This document shows positions 33,671 through 41,935 of a stretch of 64,000 bases of DNA, piece after piece (position 1 is the first letter of the stretch; every line of letters begins with the position of its first letter). This stretch comes from Campylobacterota bacterium. GTDB taxonomy: Bacteria; Babelota; Babeliae; Babelales; RVW-14. The notes under the pieces were generated by a model, which saw nothing but the letters and a program-made list of their open reading frames with translations, did not search any database and was not told the DNA's origin. The stretch is from assembly GCA_020633995.1 (NCBI GenBank), contig JACKCO010000005.1, forward strand, positions 47,510 to 111,509, given 5' to 3'. Made by a program: the position numbers and the translations under genes.

Positions 33671-34345
33671 ATGCAAAAGCCTTGTTTTCCTATCTTACTT
33701 ATTGTTTTTTCCGTCATGCAAAGTTTTGCTCTGGCAGAAAAAATAATCATTATCAACCCTGCCGGAGACGGCAAAAAAACCGGCAGAGAACTGCGTCACG
33801 GTTACGAACGAGCACAAACATTCAAATGCGCACAAAAGCTGAAAAATCAGCTTCTTTTACAACAAAACTGCAAAGTTTTATTGACACGCAATATCGGTGA
33901 AGAAGTTGTGCCATGGCAAAATGCATCGTTTGCCAATCGCATGCTCACAGATATTTTTATAAGCATACACATTACAACACACAGAAAGCTTAAACCATGC
34001 ATAACATTTTACCAGATCACCTTTGACCCACACGGTGATTTCATTAAGCGCTCATTTGATAGCCATTCTTTTATGCCCGTCCATCAGACCCATCTTGGCA
34101 ACACACAAGCAACACGCTCAACGCTCAATAGTTTTTGCAAGTTCCTGCGTCAAGGACCGCACACAAAACAATTTGATTGTCATGGTCCTTATGCTATCCC
34201 CTTTAAACCGCTTGTTGGTATTCAAGCGCCACTCACTTTTGGTATTGAGCTATGCCTTTCTTATGACGAAGAATGGAGCATTTTTATCGAACCCCTGGTG
34301 ATGGCTTTGGAACAATTTCTATCTAGTGTGGAACATAGGCTATAA
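33671..34345 (+). CDS. Amidase_3-like exported protein with altered zinc site
   Basis: Residues 1-22 are a signal peptide. The rest follows the N-acetylmuramoyl-L-alanine amidase (Amidase_3) pattern: a first strand IIIINPAGDGK in place of V-x-DPGHGG, the ERAQTFKCAQKLKNQL helix, KVLLTRN, ANRMLTDIFISIH with the second His ligand, and a C-terminal FGIELCL with the expected Glu. The first zinc-binding His (DPGHGG) is missing. It may be inactive, a regulator or binding protein, or use another ligand. The 3' end overlaps the next convergent gene by 23 bases. Confidence 0.6.
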   Translation: MQKPCFPILLIVFSVMQSFALAEKIIIINPAGDGKKTGRELRHGYERAQTFKCAQKLKNQLLLQQNCKVLLTRNIGEEVVPWQNASFANRMLTDIFISIHITTHRKLKPCITFYQITFDPHGDFIKRSFDSHSFMPVHQTHLGNTQATRSTLNSFCKFLRQGPHTKQFDCHGPYAIPFKPLVGIQAPLTFGIELCLSYDEEWSIFIEPLVMALEQFLSSVEHRL

Positions 34346-34955
34346 GTTTTTCTTGTCCTGTCTGTTCAAGTAATTTTCTTAAAGCACTCTTGATAAAATA
34401 GGGAGTTCCACCATATGATTTTGACAATTCATCTTTAATTTGGGCTAGCAGCCGATCGACCTCATGATAGTCTCTGTCATCAAGCGCCTTACCAAGTAAT
34501 GACAACTCCCACATACGAGTACCACTACAAATTTGTTGATATTGCTTGCTCCAAGCATCCTTGTCCAAATCAAGCTCTATCATTTTTTTCCATAGATACA
34601 GCCCCACCTCTTTATGGTGTTTTTTATAAGCAAGCTCAACGGGCAAATCACCATCTTGATTACGTTGACTTAAAATTTTTTTTATAAGCACCTTTGTCTG
34701 ATCAGCTTCTTCTAATTTTTGCAAAAACTGCAACATGAAAGTCTGGCTCTCTGATAAAAATCCTAAAATCTCGAAAAATTTGTGCAGTATATTCGAGCCA
34801 TTTTTCCCATAACCACATAAAATAATTTCTTCGGAAGTAACAACATCATAAAAAACACTAACTTCTGTTCCTTCGTGATCTGGCCTTCCCTCACTTCCAG
34901 AACAAAGGGATTGCGTAAAACAAAAAACCAATATCGCACAAAATAACGTTTTCAT
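34323..34955 (-). CDS. Exported small protein with a degenerate ankyrin-like repeat
   Basis: Residues 1-19 are a signal peptide (LFCAILVFCFTQSLCSG). Around residues 95-125, QRNQDGDLPVELAYKKHHKEVGLYLWKKM looks like a diverged ankyrin unit. Otherwise the family is not recognised. Its ATG overlaps the stop of the ABC ATPase gene by four bases (ATGA at 34952-34955), so it is translationally coupled to the amino-acid transporter operon and is its last gene. A role with the transporter is possible but unproven. Confidence 0.6.
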   Translation of the reverse strand: MKTLFCAILVFCFTQSLCSGSEGRPDHEGTEVSVFYDVVTSEEIILCGYGKNGSNILHKFFEILGFLSESQTFMLQFLQKLEEADQTKVLIKKILSQRNQDGDLPVELAYKKHHKEVGLYLWKKMIELDLDKDAWSKQYQQICSGTRMWELSLLGKALDDRDYHEVDRLLAQIKDELSKSYGGTPYFIKSALRKLLEQTGQEKLIAYVPH

Positions 34956-35686
34956 TCTTCTTCCCTTTTATCCTCTCCTATGAAAGATCTGATCATAGAT
35001 CCTGCAGTACACTTACCCTGTGGATCACGCTTGTCATAATATTCGATTATTTTACCTTGCTTAATGAAGTACACTCGATCAAGAGTTTGCCGAACAAAAT
35101 CCATATCGTGCGTTGCCACGACAATTGCAATACCATCACCAGCAAGTTGTCTAACAATTGCAGCTACTCTTCTGCTATTAACGGGATCGAGCCCCGATGT
35201 AGGCTCATCTAACAATAATGCCTGAGGACTAAAGCACAATGCACGAGCAATTGCTACACGCTGCCTTTGCCCCTGTGATAACTGTGATGGCAAACGATCT
35301 TGCAAGCCCAAAACATCCAAGCGTTCAAGTTGCTTTTGAGCTATAGACTGCGCTCTTTTTTTTGTTTGTTTTACAACCGTCATTAATGGCCCCATACAAT
35401 TTTGCAGCACACTCATATTTTCAAACAAGTTAAATGACTGAAACACAAGGCCTATTTCGGCAGTTCGCTGAACGGGTGACAATGTCTTAATATCATCACC
35501 ATCACCACACAACACAACTCCGGCATAGCTTTTAACAAGCTGGGCAACGACTGATAAAAGTGATGTTTTCCCCGAACCACTCGATCCAAGCAACGTAGTA
35601 ATTCTTCCAGGAGTAAACTCACACGATATATTTTCTAGGACGGTGTTTCCTTTGTACGTTAGCGTCACATTCTTTACTTTAATCAT
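34952..35686 (-). CDS. Amino-acid ABC transporter ATP-binding protein
   Basis: 244 residues with Walker A GSSGSGKTS near residue 34, the Q-loop VFQSFNLF, signature LSQGQRQRVAIARAL, Walker B LLLDEPTSGLD and the H-loop ATHD. It is closest in layout to the GlnQ/HisP/ArtP polar amino-acid family. The start ATG overlaps the permease stop (ATGA, 35683-35686) and has GGAGG upstream. Confidence 0.9.
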   Translation of the reverse strand: MIKVKNVTLTYKGNTVLENISCEFTPGRITTLLGSSGSGKTSLLSVVAQLVKSYAGVVLCGDGDDIKTLSPVQRTAEIGLVFQSFNLFENMSVLQNCMGPLMTVVKQTKKRAQSIAQKQLERLDVLGLQDRLPSQLSQGQRQRVAIARALCFSPQALLLDEPTSGLDPVNSRRVAAIVRQLAGDGIAIVVATHDMDFVRQTLDRVYFIKQGKIIEYYDKRDPQGKCTAGSMIRSFIGEDKREEE

Positions 35687-36345
35687 ATAAGAAACCTCCG
35701 TTCAAGTATCTTGCTAACTATGTTTAACATTGCAGACAAGGCAAGATACAAACAAGCAGTAGCTAGGTACACAGGCAAAGGATCCATCGTTCGTGCAACT
35801 ATATTTGAGGCAACCTTGGTAAGATCAAGCACTCCAATCGCAGAAACCAATGCGGTACTTTTAAGAAGTGACTCAAATTCATTGATAACAGCCGGATATG
35901 CACGCCGTAACATTTGTGGCACGATCACATAATGCAAAGCTTGTATGTTAGAGTAGCCTAGCACAAGACACGCATCCCACTGTCCGAAACTAACAGCGTT
36001 CATTCCTGCTCGTACGATTTCAGTCATATATGCGGCAGAACACAGACCAAGGGCTAGGACAGCGGCAAGCCATGCTGGTAAATCAATACGCAAAATATCT
36101 GGGATAACAAAATAGACAATAAGTAACTGTACATATACCGGAATTGCACGCAAAACATAAACATAAGTAAGAATAAAGGGTTGAGTAAACTTCCTGCTCA
36201 AACGTCTACACCCAGCAACGCCCAGAATAAATCCCAGTGATAGACTCATCAAGACACTCGCAGCCCAAATTCCCGTGGTCATTAACAATCCGCGCAAAAG
36301 CATGCCCGTATAAAGTAAAATAATCGTAGCACTTTGCATGCTCAT
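35683..36345 (-). CDS. Amino-acid ABC transporter permease
   Basis: The start is set at ATG 36345: GGAAGG lies upstream and ATGA overlaps the stop of the binding-protein gene (36342-36345). There are about five membrane helices. The cytoplasmic loop EFESLLKSTALVSAIGVLDLTK fits the EAA motif of His/Glu/Gln-type permeases. One permease gene is present, so a homodimer is likely. Confidence 0.88.
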   Translation of the reverse strand: MSMQSATIILLYTGMLLRGLLMTTGIWAASVLMSLSLGFILGVAGCRRLSRKFTQPFILTYVYVLRAIPVYVQLLIVYFVIPDILRIDLPAWLAAVLALGLCSAAYMTEIVRAGMNAVSFGQWDACLVLGYSNIQALHYVIVPQMLRRAYPAVINEFESLLKSTALVSAIGVLDLTKVASNIVARTMDPLPVYLATACLYLALSAMLNIVSKILERRFLI

Positions 36346-37148
36346 AACCCCCTTCCTGCAACCGTTACAAAGCCAAACCATTTCTGTTCTATCTGTGCAA
36401 TAGTTCCATCACGAAGCATATTGGCAATATTCTCGCCAATGGACTTGATGAGCATCGTGTTCTGTTTGTTAATACCAATACCACAACCTCTGCTTTGGTA
36501 CTCAATCGGAAGCGTAACGTCTAGACTGACTAACTCAGAATTTTTTTGTCTTAAGCCCGGCAAAATATCAGGATCAAGTAGCGCTGCACTTGCTTTACCA
36601 TATCTTAGTTCTAAAACAATATCACTCATCACTGGCACGGTCTTTGTTGTAACCCTCTGATTATTATCAAGCAAATATTTTTCCTGGCATGAACCCGGCT
36701 CCACGCAAACAACCGCATTTTGGCCACGAACAAGATCATCAAGTGAGGTAATTCCGTCCGGGATCTTTCCCCAAAAAACTAACGGATAGGTCGTACAGTC
36801 GCTACCTTGATAATAAATCATTTCGATTTTACGCTCACGTTCTGGGGTTATGCTAAGTCCAGAAAGCAAAATATCTATTTTCCCCTGCTCCAATGCAAGC
36901 AGAAGCCCAGCAACATTTAGGTCTTTGAAAACAAGTTTCCTGCCCAACCGCTTTGATAATTCATCTGCTATATCAATATCAAAACCATATAATGCACCTT
37001 GATTATCAAGACATGCAAACGGCTCGTAGCCGCTCATAACCCCCACGACTAATGACTTTGGGTCCTTGTTATTGCTTAGCGTGGACCAACTCACCACAGC
37101 GCCCAAACCAAAAACAACTAACGGTATTCCTATTTTTTTTATAAACAT
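36342..37148 (-). CDS. Periplasmic amino-acid-binding protein of the ABC transporter
   Basis: 268 residues: an N-terminal membrane/signal segment (IPLVVFGLGAVVSWS) and an SBP family 3 fold with SGYEPFACLDNQGALYGFDIDIADELSKRLG and DILLSGLSITPERERKIE, typical of polar amino-acid binding proteins. There is no lipobox; it is probably periplasmic or membrane-tethered. It is the first structural gene of the operon and follows a histidine-rich leader frame (37297-37425), which points to histidine as substrate or regulatory signal. Confidence 0.9.
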   Translation of the reverse strand: MFIKKIGIPLVVFGLGAVVSWSTLSNNKDPKSLVVGVMSGYEPFACLDNQGALYGFDIDIADELSKRLGRKLVFKDLNVAGLLLALEQGKIDILLSGLSITPERERKIEMIYYQGSDCTTYPLVFWGKIPDGITSLDDLVRGQNAVVCVEPGSCQEKYLLDNNQRVTTKTVPVMSDIVLELRYGKASAALLDPDILPGLRQKNSELVSLDVTLPIEYQSRGCGIGINKQNTMLIKSIGENIANMLRDGTIAQIEQKWFGFVTVAGRGL

Positions 37149-37279
37149 AAGAAAATTCCTTTGTCTTATACAAACAATACAAATCTACACATGCAGATTT
37201 TACATGCGCAAAATACAAACAATTCAGCTATCCTGCTTTTAAAGCAAGGCAATTAAACACTACATACGAAAATGATTGA

Positions 37280-37313
37280 AAATATAAAAAGATATATTAA
37301 TGCCCGTGGGCAT
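37280..37313 (-). promoter_or_regulatory. Candidate attenuator hairpin at the end of the leader peptide gene
   Basis: On the minus strand, ATGCC-CACG-GGCAT forms a compact stem (plus 37300-37313) over the last four leader codons and stop, followed by ATTAATATATCTTTTTATATTTT. A second, weaker AT-rich stem (AAATCT/AGATTT) lies further downstream near 37181-37200. Either could act in attenuation; the exact mechanism is not evident. Confidence 0.35.
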
Positions 37314-37425
37314 GATGAAATAGATGCATATGCACATGGAGCTGTGCACTAGCAAGAAGAGAAAGCGTTGTAGCTTGGCTGGCAAGCAGAAAAAGTTCAC
37401 TCGCGCTATCGCGCTGAATCATCAT
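37297..37425 (-). CDS. Histidine-rich leader peptide of the amino-acid ABC transporter operon
   Basis: This 42-residue frame is too short for usual gene calling. It starts ATGATG with a strong Shine-Dalgarno (GGAGGG, plus 37433-37438) seven bases upstream. The C-terminus is HVHMHLFHHAHGH, with seven histidines in the last 13 residues, like the leader peptides that control his operons by attenuation. It ends about 149 bases before the binding-protein gene on the same strand. A small stem-loop (37300-37313) overlaps its last codons, with a T-rich run after it. That it is translated is strongly suggested by the Shine-Dalgarno; control by histidine supply is inferred. No leader-type gene of this kind is known to me for this phylum. 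Confidence 0.65.
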   Translation of the reverse strand: MMIQRDSASELFLLASQATTLSLLASAQLHVHMHLFHHAHGH

Positions 37426-37570
37426 GATCTAACCCTCCGTGTATAGATCGTTTCTTAAATACGCTTTATCAAGACCACCCCGATAAACATCGTAATCAAT
37501 TTTTATTGTAAATGAAAAAAATATCAAAGGCAAATGGACGTAAATTTTAGTTTTCTTGGAAAATGAGCAA

Positions 37571-37616
37571 ATCTACAGTATCATGGAAGTGCTTAGTACT
37601 TTATAATACTGTAGAT
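37571..37616 (+). promoter_or_regulatory. Inverted repeat and -10 box before the NfeD-stomatin operon
   Basis: ATCTACAGTAT (37571-37581) and its exact complement ATACTGTAGAT (37606-37616) flank a perfect TATAAT (37602-37607). A clear -35 is not visible, which would fit an activator- or repressor-controlled promoter. The TACTGTAGA half also appears just before the XRE regulator's start (about 1578-1587). Confidence 0.4.
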
Positions 37617-37643
37617 GCCTACACCTAAAAACACGGTGCCATC

Positions 37644-38147
37644 ATGCAAGAAATAATAACTTTTTTGCAAACAACTATGGAATCAGCATTTTCACAAATC
37701 GAAGGTCTCATGGGATATATTTGGCTTATCGGGGCTCTTATCCTGCTACTTTTGGAAATTAGCACCCCAGGGTTATTCTTTTTTCTATCATTTGCATGTG
37801 GCTGCATTACAGCTGCACTCATGGCCTTTCTTGCCTATCCATTTATGTGGCAATGTATTGGACTAGCTGGGGCAACAATCACTTCTTTCCTTGCCATGCG
37901 CTCGTACTTTACCGTCAGCAAGATGACAAGCCCCACCACAGAAGAAAAAGCTCCTATCAAAACAAATTTTCATGCACTCATCGGTGAAGAGTGCGTTGTT
38001 GTAAAAAAAATTGAACCTCATAAATCGGGGCAAGTTAAAGTAAAGGGAGAGCAGTGGGCAGCTAGGGCGAAGGACAATGTCGTGCTCCACGAAGGCACAG
38101 TAGTCCTTGTTATTGGCATCGAAGGTAATAAACTCATTGTACAGTAA
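37644..38147 (+). CDS. NfeD-family membrane protein
   Basis: The 167 residues have three hydrophobic helices (residues 25-90) and a C-terminal OB-fold-like domain (residues about 110-167, GEECVVVKKIEPHKSGQVKVKGEQWAARA). This is the short NfeD form that partners a stomatin-like protein, and the stomatin/SPFH gene follows after 18 bases. It is thought to help organise membrane microdomains or quality control. Confidence 0.88.
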   Translation: MQEIITFLQTTMESAFSQIEGLMGYIWLIGALILLLLEISTPGLFFFLSFACGCITAALMAFLAYPFMWQCIGLAGATITSFLAMRSYFTVSKMTSPTTEEKAPIKTNFHALIGEECVVVKKIEPHKSGQVKVKGEQWAARAKDNVVLHEGTVVLVIGIEGNKLIVQ

Positions 38148-38165
38148 AAATCATCGGAGACAGCT

Positions 38166-39125
38166 GTGATTGAAGCAGGATTTATAATATTCTTCTCTCT
38201 TCTTATCCTTTTTCTTCTCGTCGCTTTAAGCAAAGCAACGTATCTGATTAAACAAGCTGAAGTTGTCATCATCGAGCGCCTCGGTAATTTTCATACTATT
38301 CTCGAACCAGGGCTTCACATTATCATTCCATTTATTGATCAACCCCGCAAGGTCCTGTGGACGTTTATCAAGGAAGATGCACGGGGCAAGGCAGCATACC
38401 GCTATAATGACTTCATTACACGTATTGATTTACGCGAGTCTGTCTACGACTTTCCAAAGCAAAATGTTATCACTAGGGACAATGTCACCATTGAGATTAA
38501 CGCCCTTCTCTACTACCAGATTACCGATGCAAAAGCTGCAGTTTATGAGGTTAGTAACGTACCACTTGCCATTGAAAAACTTACACAAACAACACTGCGT
38601 AACATTATCGGCTCGATGGACCTTGATGAAACCCTTACATCACGTGACAGTATTAATGAAAAACTACGTATTGTCCTTGATGAAGCAACTGATAAATGGG
38701 GGGTCAAAATTAACCGTGTTGAACTACAAGAAGTCAATCCTCCCGGCGACATTAAAATTGCTATGGAAAAACAAATGCGAGCGGAACGTGATCGACGAGC
38801 ACTCATTCTTGAAGCTGAAGGTGCAAAGCGTGCTGAAATTTTGAAATCCGAAGGATACAAAATGGCTAAAGTCACCCGCGCACAAGGTGACGCTCAAGCA
38901 CGGCTTGTACTTGCGCAAGCTGAATCAGAAGCAATCACCGTTGTGCAAAAAGCCATCCCTAACACAAATCCCTTGCCTTATTTAATTGCATTGAATTACA
39001 TTAAAGCATTACCTGAAATTACAAAAGATAAAGATGGAAAATTGATACTTCTCCCTTACGAGGCATCGGCCCTTATGGGTTCAGTATCAAGCGTAAAAGA
39101 ACTCTTTAACAATATACAAAAATAA
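38166..39125 (+). CDS. SPFH/band 7 (stomatin-like) membrane protein
   Basis: GTG start behind CGGAG. It has one N-terminal helix (residues 1-28), then the SPFH domain (EVVIIERLGNFHTILEPGLHIIIPFIDQ, DNVTIEINALLYYQITD) and a coiled-coil C-terminal part (AMEKQMRAERDRRALILEAEGAKRAEI read in segments). It is the partner of NfeD in the same operon. It oligomerises on the inner membrane. Confidence 0.92.
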   Translation: MIEAGFIIFFSLLILFLLVALSKATYLIKQAEVVIIERLGNFHTILEPGLHIIIPFIDQPRKVLWTFIKEDARGKAAYRYNDFITRIDLRESVYDFPKQNVITRDNVTIEINALLYYQITDAKAAVYEVSNVPLAIEKLTQTTLRNIIGSMDLDETLTSRDSINEKLRIVLDEATDKWGVKINRVELQEVNPPGDIKIAMEKQMRAERDRRALILEAEGAKRAEILKSEGYKMAKVTRAQGDAQARLVLAQAESEAITVVQKAIPNTNPLPYLIALNYIKALPEITKDKDGKLILLPYEASALMGSVSSVKELFNNIQK

Positions 39126-39126
39126 C

Positions 39127-39498
39127 ATGGTTGCAAATATTCGTGTCCACTTGTTCGTCGTTTTTGTTTTAGTTGTCAGTCTGTGGCTCTTGGTTCCAAC
39201 AAAATATCCCATAGAAGAGTTGTACTCAAAAGATGAGTACTTCGAGGACATGAGTATTGTTTACTACGATCTTGGCACACTTTGCATGAAACGTAAGGAT
39301 TATAAAAAAGCGGTTAAAAACTTTAAAACATCCATCAATTATTTTTCTCAAAACATAAAAGCCTATAGGCAATTACTTGCTTGCTACAGAGTACTTGGCA
39401 AAACAAAGAAGGCAGATGCGGTTAAAACTAAAATCAAAGATCTTGAGGATGCTCTTAAAACCGAACAAATAACCCAAAAGCTAGGAGTCAGTAGATGA
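39127..39498 (+). CDS. Membrane-anchored TPR protein
   Basis: Residues 6-23 are a hydrophobic anchor. Residues about 45-115 form two TPR units (YDLGTLCMKRKDYKKAVKNFKTSINYF). It begins one base after the stomatin-like gene and its stop overlaps the next start by four bases (ATGA), so it belongs to the same transcription unit. The specific function is unknown. Confidence 0.7.
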   Translation: MVANIRVHLFVVFVLVVSLWLLVPTKYPIEELYSKDEYFEDMSIVYYDLGTLCMKRKDYKKAVKNFKTSINYFSQNIKAYRQLLACYRVLGKTKKADAVKTKIKDLEDALKTEQITQKLGVSR

Positions 39499-39719
39499 AA
39501 TTTCAAAATCTTATCTCTGGTATTTTTCTTATCGTTTTTGGCACCTTACTGTTGCTTCAAAACTTTGATCTCATATCATTTGGTCTTTGGAAGTATGTTG
39601 TGAACTTATGGCCTCTTATCTTGGTACTTGTTGGTATTAATTTATTAACAAAGAATGGAAAGAAAAATCCAACATCAAAAGAACATAATTCAGGCAGCAA
39701 CGAAGAATCCTTGCAATAA
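39495..39719 (+). CDS. Small membrane protein, LiaI/DUF5668-like
   Basis: 74 residues with two hydrophobic helices in the pattern GIFLIVFGTLLLLQNF and LWPLILVLVGINLL, the arrangement of the LiaI-LiaF-like N-terminal domain, and a short polar tail. GGAG lies seven bases upstream. It may report envelope stress in other bacteria, but no such role can be shown here. Confidence 0.65.
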   Translation: MKFQNLISGIFLIVFGTLLLLQNFDLISFGLWKYVVNLWPLILVLVGINLLTKNGKKNPTSKEHNSGSNEESLQ

Positions 39720-39788
39720 TTGATTATAGCAACTTCAACCAGCCTAATTTGAGGTCTCGCATAATAATGAATAATATTTCTTAAATCA

Positions 39789-39805
39789 GCTCAGGCAGCC
39801 TGAGC
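39789..39805 (+). promoter_or_regulatory. Perfect hairpin upstream of the ABC-F gene
   Basis: GCTCAGGCAGCCTGAGC is a complete palindrome (8-bp arms with a 1-base centre, or 7-bp arms with a 3-base loop). No T-run follows, so it is more likely a leader structure or operator than a terminator. A five-codon frame (MNNIS, 39768-39785) ends just before it. Confidence 0.4.
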
Positions 39806-39869
39806 AATCTGAATGTGAACACCACTTTTTTCTAGAAACTCAAGCCTTTAAAGATTTTAGATATACATT

Positions 39870-41297
39870 ATGCACAGACCAATCTTTCTTAAAGGGGTCA
39901 GCCTCTCTTTCACAAATAAAATCTGCTTTGAAAAATTTTCAGCCCAGATCTATCCAGGAAGCCGTATTGCTATTATTGGCAAAAACGGTAGTGGTAAATC
40001 AAGTCTGTTAAATATCTTACGTCAAAAACTACAGCCTTCAGATGGCGAAATAGTTATTCCAGATAATCTTTGTATTAGTTATGTTGAACAAACAATCAAT
40101 GACTTTAGTAACTTGAGTGGTGGCCAAAGATTAAACAAAAAGCTATCAGAGGCATTAGCTCAATTTCCAGACGTACTACTCCTTGATGAGCCCACAAATC
40201 ACTTGGATCAAGATAACCGCAAAAGTTTAATACGAATGCTTAAACATTATCAAGGTACACTAGTTATCGTTAGCCATGATACAGAATTGCTACGTAACTG
40301 TATCAATACGCTCTGGTATATTGATAACAATAAAATTCACAATTTCACTGGCTCTTATGAAGATTATATACGAGAAATTAAGCAAAAACGAACATCCATA
40401 GAAAAAGAATTGACATCACTTAAAACTCAGAAAAAAAATACTCACAATGCTTTGATGAAAGAACAAAAACGTGCTGCTAAAAGTAAAGCGAAGGGACAAA
40501 AAAGTATTGAACAAAAAAAGTGGCCAACTGTAGTAAGCAAATCAAAAGCATTTAGAGCTGAACAAACATCTGGCAAAAAAAAATTAGCTATTGATAGAAA
40601 AAAGCAGCAACTAACTGAGCAGCTATCAGATTTAAGACTTCCAGAAATAATTCTCCCTAAATTTTCACTAACGTCAAACAATATCAGTTCTAATAATTTA
40701 TTATCAATAAGTAGCGCAAATATTGGATATAACAAAGACAAACCTATTCTAAAAAATATTAACCTGTCTTTAGGAGGGAAAGAACGCATTGCACTCTGCG
40801 GTAAAAATGCATCGGGTAAATCAACATTGCTAAAAGCAATTTTGGGGCTAGATGAAATTTTCACCACTGGTAAATGGTATTTACCAGTTTCTGATTCCAT
40901 CGGCTATCTAGATCAACACTACACTAACCTCAACCCAGAGCTTTCAGTTATCGATCACATAAAAAAATTGAGGCCCAATTGGACTGAGATAGAGATTCGA
41001 CGTCACTTAAATGATTTTTTATTTAGAAAGAATGAAGAAGCCATGCAACCTACAGCAACCCTTTCAGGCGGGGAAAAAGCACGAGCTTCTTTAAGCATGA
41101 TTGCCGCTAAAACACCAAGGCTATTAATTTTAGATGAAATCACCAATAATCTTGATCTGGAAACGAAGGAGCACTGTATCCAAGTTTTAAAAGAGTATCC
41201 TGACGCTATAATAATTGTCTCTCATGAAGAAGACTTTTTGCAAGCAATAGGTATTGATCAGACTTACACGGTGATTAATCATACAATTAGCAGCTAA
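39870..41297 (+). CDS. ABC-F family ATPase (short form)
   Basis: Two ABC domains in one chain: Walker A GKNGSGKSS near residue 37, signature LSGGQRLNK, Walker B LLLDEPTNHLD; and a second set GKNASGKST, LSGGEKARASL, LILDEITNNLD. The linker is Lys-rich. There are no membrane segments. ABC-F proteins act on the ribosome (translation factors or antibiotic protection). At 475 residues it is shorter than EttA (555) and closest in size to resistance-type proteins, but the subtype cannot be set. The gene looks AT-richer than its neighbours, which may mean recent transfer. The Shine-Dalgarno is weak. Confidence 0.82.
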   Translation: MHRPIFLKGVSLSFTNKICFEKFSAQIYPGSRIAIIGKNGSGKSSLLNILRQKLQPSDGEIVIPDNLCISYVEQTINDFSNLSGGQRLNKKLSEALAQFPDVLLLDEPTNHLDQDNRKSLIRMLKHYQGTLVIVSHDTELLRNCINTLWYIDNNKIHNFTGSYEDYIREIKQKRTSIEKELTSLKTQKKNTHNALMKEQKRAAKSKAKGQKSIEQKKWPTVVSKSKAFRAEQTSGKKKLAIDRKKQQLTEQLSDLRLPEIILPKFSLTSNNISSNNLLSISSANIGYNKDKPILKNINLSLGGKERIALCGKNASGKSTLLKAILGLDEIFTTGKWYLPVSDSIGYLDQHYTNLNPELSVIDHIKKLRPNWTEIEIRRHLNDFLFRKNEEAMQPTATLSGGEKARASLSMIAAKTPRLLILDEITNNLDLETKEHCIQVLKEYPDAIIIVSHEEDFLQAIGIDQTYTVINHTISS

Positions 41298-41313
41298 AAA
41301 AATAACTGCTAAG

Positions 41314-41919
41314 TCACCACTTCATGGCTTCTTGCAAAAACAACTTTTTCAACGCTCTCCCTCGATGGCTTATCGAATTTTTAATACTTTGTGGTAGTTC
41401 TGCCATCGTTTGATCAAAGCCTTGTGGAAGAAAAATAGGATCAAATCCAAAACCTTGTACACCTCGAGGAGGAAATAAAATCTTCCCATGAACCTTTGCT
41501 TCAGCTTTTGCAATAACATTAGACTTCGGATTGTAAATAACTACCGCAGACTGAAAATAAGCACTGTAATCATCTGAGGCTTGAAACATTTTTTCAATCT
41601 CTTTAAATGCTTGGCCAGAGCCACCAGACTTGACTAAAAACTCTTTCGTCCGTACGCCTGGAAAACCATCCAGTGCATGTATACATAATCCAGAGTCATC
41701 CGACATGGTCACTTCATTAACAATGTTACCGTAATATTTTGCCTTATGAATCGCATTTTCAAGAAAAGTTTCATATGGCTCATCAGGTTCATCAATAGAA
41801 TAATCATTAAGCGATAGCACTGTTATTGCATTATCATTCCACGCGGCTTCTTCAAGCATCGCCCTAATTTCAGCTACTTTTCCTTCATTGGTTGAGGCTA
41901 CAAAAATTTTTTTACTCAT
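41314..41919 (-). CDS. rdgB: XTP/dITP diphosphatase (RdgB/HAM1)
   Basis: 201 residues with STNEGKVAEI near the start, MSDDSGLCIHALDGFPGV and GFGFDPIFLP, then HRGRALKKL, all standard for the family. It removes non-canonical purine nucleotides from the pool. It follows uvrC by 16 bases on the minus strand, making a nucleotide/DNA-quality pair. Confidence 0.93.
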   Translation of the reverse strand: MSKKIFVASTNEGKVAEIRAMLEEAAWNDNAITVLSLNDYSIDEPDEPYETFLENAIHKAKYYGNIVNEVTMSDDSGLCIHALDGFPGVRTKEFLVKSGGSGQAFKEIEKMFQASDDYSAYFQSAVVIYNPKSNVIAKAEAKVHGKILFPPRGVQGFGFDPIFLPQGFDQTMAELPQSIKNSISHRGRALKKLFLQEAMKW

Positions 41920-41935
41920 AACTACTTACAATAAA

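Larger units (their letters stand above)
37149..37643. other. Divergent control region between the ABC transporter operon and the NfeD gene
   Basis: This 495-bp interval contains, on the minus side, a leader-peptide gene (37297-37425), a hairpin at its stop codon, and a direct repeat ATACAAACAAT (37168-37178 and 37213-37223). On the plus side it has an 11-bp inverted repeat with an embedded TATAAT before the NfeD gene. No other gene was seen. Confidence 0.65.

Noticed and set aside
39768..39785. Five-codon leader frame MNNIS before the ABC-F gene as a resistance-type leader peptide
   Set aside because: The Shine-Dalgarno is too far away and weak, and no alternative pairing with the ABC-F start was evident; kept only as a remark.
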